A stretch of 7,250 nt of DNA from Bacteroidota bacterium (lineage in GTDB: Bacteria; Bacteroidota; Bacteroidia; Bacteroidales; VadinHA17). Every line of letters starts with the position of its first letter. The first letter of the stretch is position 1. The position numbers and the translations under genes were made by a program. Shown here piece after piece: positions 6,401 to 7,250 of the stretch. The notes below the pieces were generated by a model. It searched no databases. It was given only the letters and a program-made list of their open reading frames with translations, and was not told the origin of the DNA. The stretch lies in contig JAUWPX010000069.1 in the NCBI GenBank assembly GCA_030611395.1, positions 1 to 7,250 on the forward strand. Reading direction: 5' to 3'.

Positions 6401-6755
6401 TGAATATGCAGGGGCTTATAATCCTTTATTCTTAATCAGAGATGGTGAATTGCAGGAATATAAGGCAGATAGGAGGCCTATTGGCATATACCTTGTTGAA
6501 AAAAGCAGTTTCACAAACCACAAAATTAAAATTAAAAAAGGTGATGTAATTTATATTTTCTCCGATGGTTATGCTGATCAGTTTGGAGGTCCGGCACAAA
6601 CAAAATTCAAAACTGTGAATCTGAAAAAGTTATTGTTAGAGATTAACGATAAACCAATGAATAAGCAAAAGCAAATCTTAGAAGATAGATTCAATAAATG
6701 GAAAGGGAAATTAAATCAAATAGATGATGTTATTTTTATCGGAATAAGATTTTAA
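3426..6755 (+). CDS. Periplasmic beta-propeller sensor with cytoplasmic SpoIIE/PP2C phosphatase
   Basis: The product is 1109 residues. The order is: signal peptide (1-23, ending GLYAQ); propeller repeats of the two-component-regulator type (about 40-360, for example LGLDNNNGLWVSHEFGVSRV at 298-317); a Lys/Glu-rich linker (about 375-447); more propeller blades (about 455-700); a Y_Y_Y domain (about 735-803, with YFVEGLMNDWSAWS and YSLHIRAKDIWGN); one membrane helix (about 811-828); a coiled coil (830-862) with the linker DSINYASRIQQAV (862-874); and a SpoIIE-type PP2C phosphatase (about 883-1109). The metal-binding acids look intact: D901 (SGDFYW), D918 (ADCTGHGVPG), D979 (GMDIAL), D1047 (FSDGYAD) and D1101 (IDDV). 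It probably senses a periplasmic signal and dephosphorylates a Ser/Thr-phosphorylated partner, in other systems an anti-sigma antagonist with a STAS domain. No such partner is in this window. ATG is chosen because it gives a complete signal peptide; there is no clear Shine-Dalgarno. The 3' neighbour starts 80 bases on. Confidence 0.92.
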   Translation: MVLKLKYFLFAFSLFICLTGLYAQDGTPFITHYKECKEIETHNWAISQDNQNIMLFANRRGILTFDGQNWDIIKLPYIPFALKKNPIDNKVYVGANNNYGYLERNSLGIIEYKSLSTDTTDIGVISKIIFTDSTIFFYGEKTITRHFINNQGNIKRWQSKDSKPFTGMFTTHENTFLNVYGEGLYRLESDTLFPIVTGFYTENSEILFSLPYNDTRVLVGTDNSELYTFDGIKYYNYDINDEGYLEESILAEGQIISDTLYAFGTLYGGVEIVNKKTGKIVYTVNYQNGLPDDEIYSLGLDNNNGLWVSHEFGVSRVDFDLPLRNFTTYPGLKGNLISSVWHNNELYVATNEGVYYLSEVKDFSEVDIWIKDSSVQRKATESAETSSKRTISEDAETKRPIKKLFSKLFRKKTEETEKERKKPESTKKTTKPDITPRYVKKTISKLKSINYIYKKVEGLNDKCNQLISTEYGILVASNNGLYHINDYKAKEIVGNRYINQISSKTNKGSYYISTSNGLFSIIYDDEKWQPEYSFIDFTEPVYTINILNENNAWLGGDDHVYSFLIDSIGEPEDLKYYSIKTAFPEQYKLDFINDSLFLFLESGLYYYDYKLDSFKLYRLSYFDNQSRFKFLLNQQGLPWIKKENEWFCFNLKNVWSEQEISILKLFDNISSIISDNNHNNWIINDNNQLYKIDHSRFRILEPDFKVFFNNIENEKGISFELSDLRFNPENKAINIHIIAPYYIKKNSTRYQYFVEGLMNDWSAWSTNQDINLIVESGKYSLHIRAKDIWGNISKIKSLQFTIKPPFTESTWFYVILAIGAIAVFLLISKIRERKLLYDKKILEQKVKERTIEIQKQKEEITDSINYASRIQQAVHPLTNYFDKTFSEYFILYKPRDIVSGDFYWIAEDKDKLYFTAADCTGHGVPGAFMSMLGISLLNEIFSNKNDNLTAGKILNLLREKIKFSLHQTGKDSENKDGMDIALCIFHKKKKILEYAGAYNPLFLIRDGELQEYKADRRPIGIYLVEKSSFTNHKIKIKKGDVIYIFSDGYADQFGGPAQTKFKTVNLKKLLLEINDKPMNKQKQILEDRFNKWKGKLNQIDDVIFIGIRF

Positions 6756-6835
6756 CCTGCATTATTACTTACGTTATTCATAAAATTTCATGTAACACTT
6801 CAGTAATTCCAATACAATAATTAAAATCTGTTGTT

Positions 6836-7250
6836 ATGAAAAAATTAGATTTCTTAAGAAAAGCTGTTTTTACACTTATCCTCCTTCCGGCGATAATTTG
6901 GGCAGGAAAAACCCAGACTATTACCGGTGACTGGAATGGTGTACTTGACGTGGAAAGCATTTCACTTCAAATTGTACTGCATATTAAACAAGTTGAAAAC
7001 GGTTATCAAGCTACCATGGACAGTCCCGACCAGAACGCATTTGATATCCCACTTGACACACTTACGTTCGAATCCCGGCAACTGGAATTCATATTTAAGA
7101 GTGCAGGCGCCAAATATGCAGGCATTGTTGATGAATCGTTCACAAATAAAAAAGGTACATTTTCCCAGGGTGGACAAAACTTGCCTTTGGTATTTCAAAG
7201 GGAGAAAATAAAACCGCCTGAAAATAGTATGGCATACATCAAAGAGAATT
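6836..7250 (+). CDS. Secreted protein with alpha/beta-hydrolase-associated N-terminal domain (partial)
   Basis: The frame is open from ATG at 6836 to the window edge (138 complete residues). Residues 1-23 look like a signal peptide (MKKLDFLRKAVF, then a hydrophobic core ending at IIWAG). What follows, ITGDWNGVLDV, then a strand, GYQATMDSPDQNAFDIPLDTLTF, and a closing FSQGGQNLPLVFQR, matches the beta-rich domain that precedes alpha/beta hydrolase (serine aminopeptidase or esterase-like) domains in many Bacteroidota exported enzymes. The linker KIKPPEN after it fits the start of the hydrolase part, which is outside the window, so the catalytic residues cannot be checked. A beta-lactamase-like or other C-terminal domain cannot be excluded. 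It follows the propeller-phosphatase gene by 80 bases on the same strand with no evident terminator between, so read-through is possible. Base composition is visibly less AT-rich than the upstream gene. Confidence 0.75.
   Translation, partial: MKKLDFLRKAVFTLILLPAIIWAGKTQTITGDWNGVLDVESISLQIVLHIKQVENGYQATMDSPDQNAFDIPLDTLTFESRQLEFIFKSAGAKYAGIVDESFTNKKGTFSQGGQNLPLVFQREKIKPPENSMAYIKEN

Noticed and set aside
6756..6835. Possible terminator between the phosphatase gene and the next gene
   Set aside because: The only symmetry is an imperfect AT-rich 14-base palindrome around CATAAAATTTCATG; there is no GC stem with a following T-run.
6778..7211. Open frames on both strands around the hydrolase-like gene start
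   Set aside because: They are shadows of the gene at 6836, whose frame alone gives a signal peptide and a recognisable domain.

Overview
The window looks like chromosomal DNA of a Bacteroidota (Bacteroidales-like) bacterium. The evidence is an AT-rich sequence, a 1109-residue two-component-regulator-type beta-propeller protein with a Y_Y_Y domain joined to a SpoIIE/PP2C phosphatase, and candidate promoters of the Bacteroidota type (TTTG near -33, TAnnTTTG near -7). Species cannot be told from the sequence. No tRNA, rRNA, CRISPR array, transposase or phage gene was seen.

Left half, minus strand (1-3081). Reading in the direction of transcription there is a secreted 359-residue protein with the motif layout of CotH-like atypical kinases (3081-2002). 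Next comes a cytoplasmic 444-residue protein (1793-459) with an intact receiver domain, a degenerate histidine-kinase dimerisation helix that lacks the phosphoacceptor histidine, and an intact HATPase domain. Last is the start of a FIST-domain sensory protein (310 to beyond base 1). The receiver-ATPase and FIST genes probably form one signalling unit.

Right half, plus strand (3426-7250). The large periplasmic-sensor/cytoplasmic-phosphatase gene (3426-6755) diverges from the CotH-like gene across a 344-base intergenic region. It is followed 80 bases later by the 5' part of a secreted protein (6836-7250) that resembles the N-terminal domain of Bacteroidota alpha/beta hydrolases.

The most unusual non-coding observation is that the upstream regions of the two leftward genes (1793 and 3081) match without gaps over about 123 bases, at a constant offset of 1233. 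The match covers a 55-base upstream element (40/55 identical), a candidate -33 element and a candidate -7/start region (13/16 identical). This suggests that the CotH-like gene and the receiver-ATPase gene answer to the same regulator, or descend from a duplicated promoter. The most unusual protein is the receiver-ATPase, in which the HEIRTP-type H box reads EQIKGP, so it can receive a phosphate on its Asp but should not autophosphorylate in the normal way. A working inference is a signalling locus: FIST sensor plus receiver-ATPase inside the cell, propeller-PP2C across the inner membrane, and a secreted kinase-like protein under shared promoter control. The functional link between the left and right halves is not proven by the sequence.
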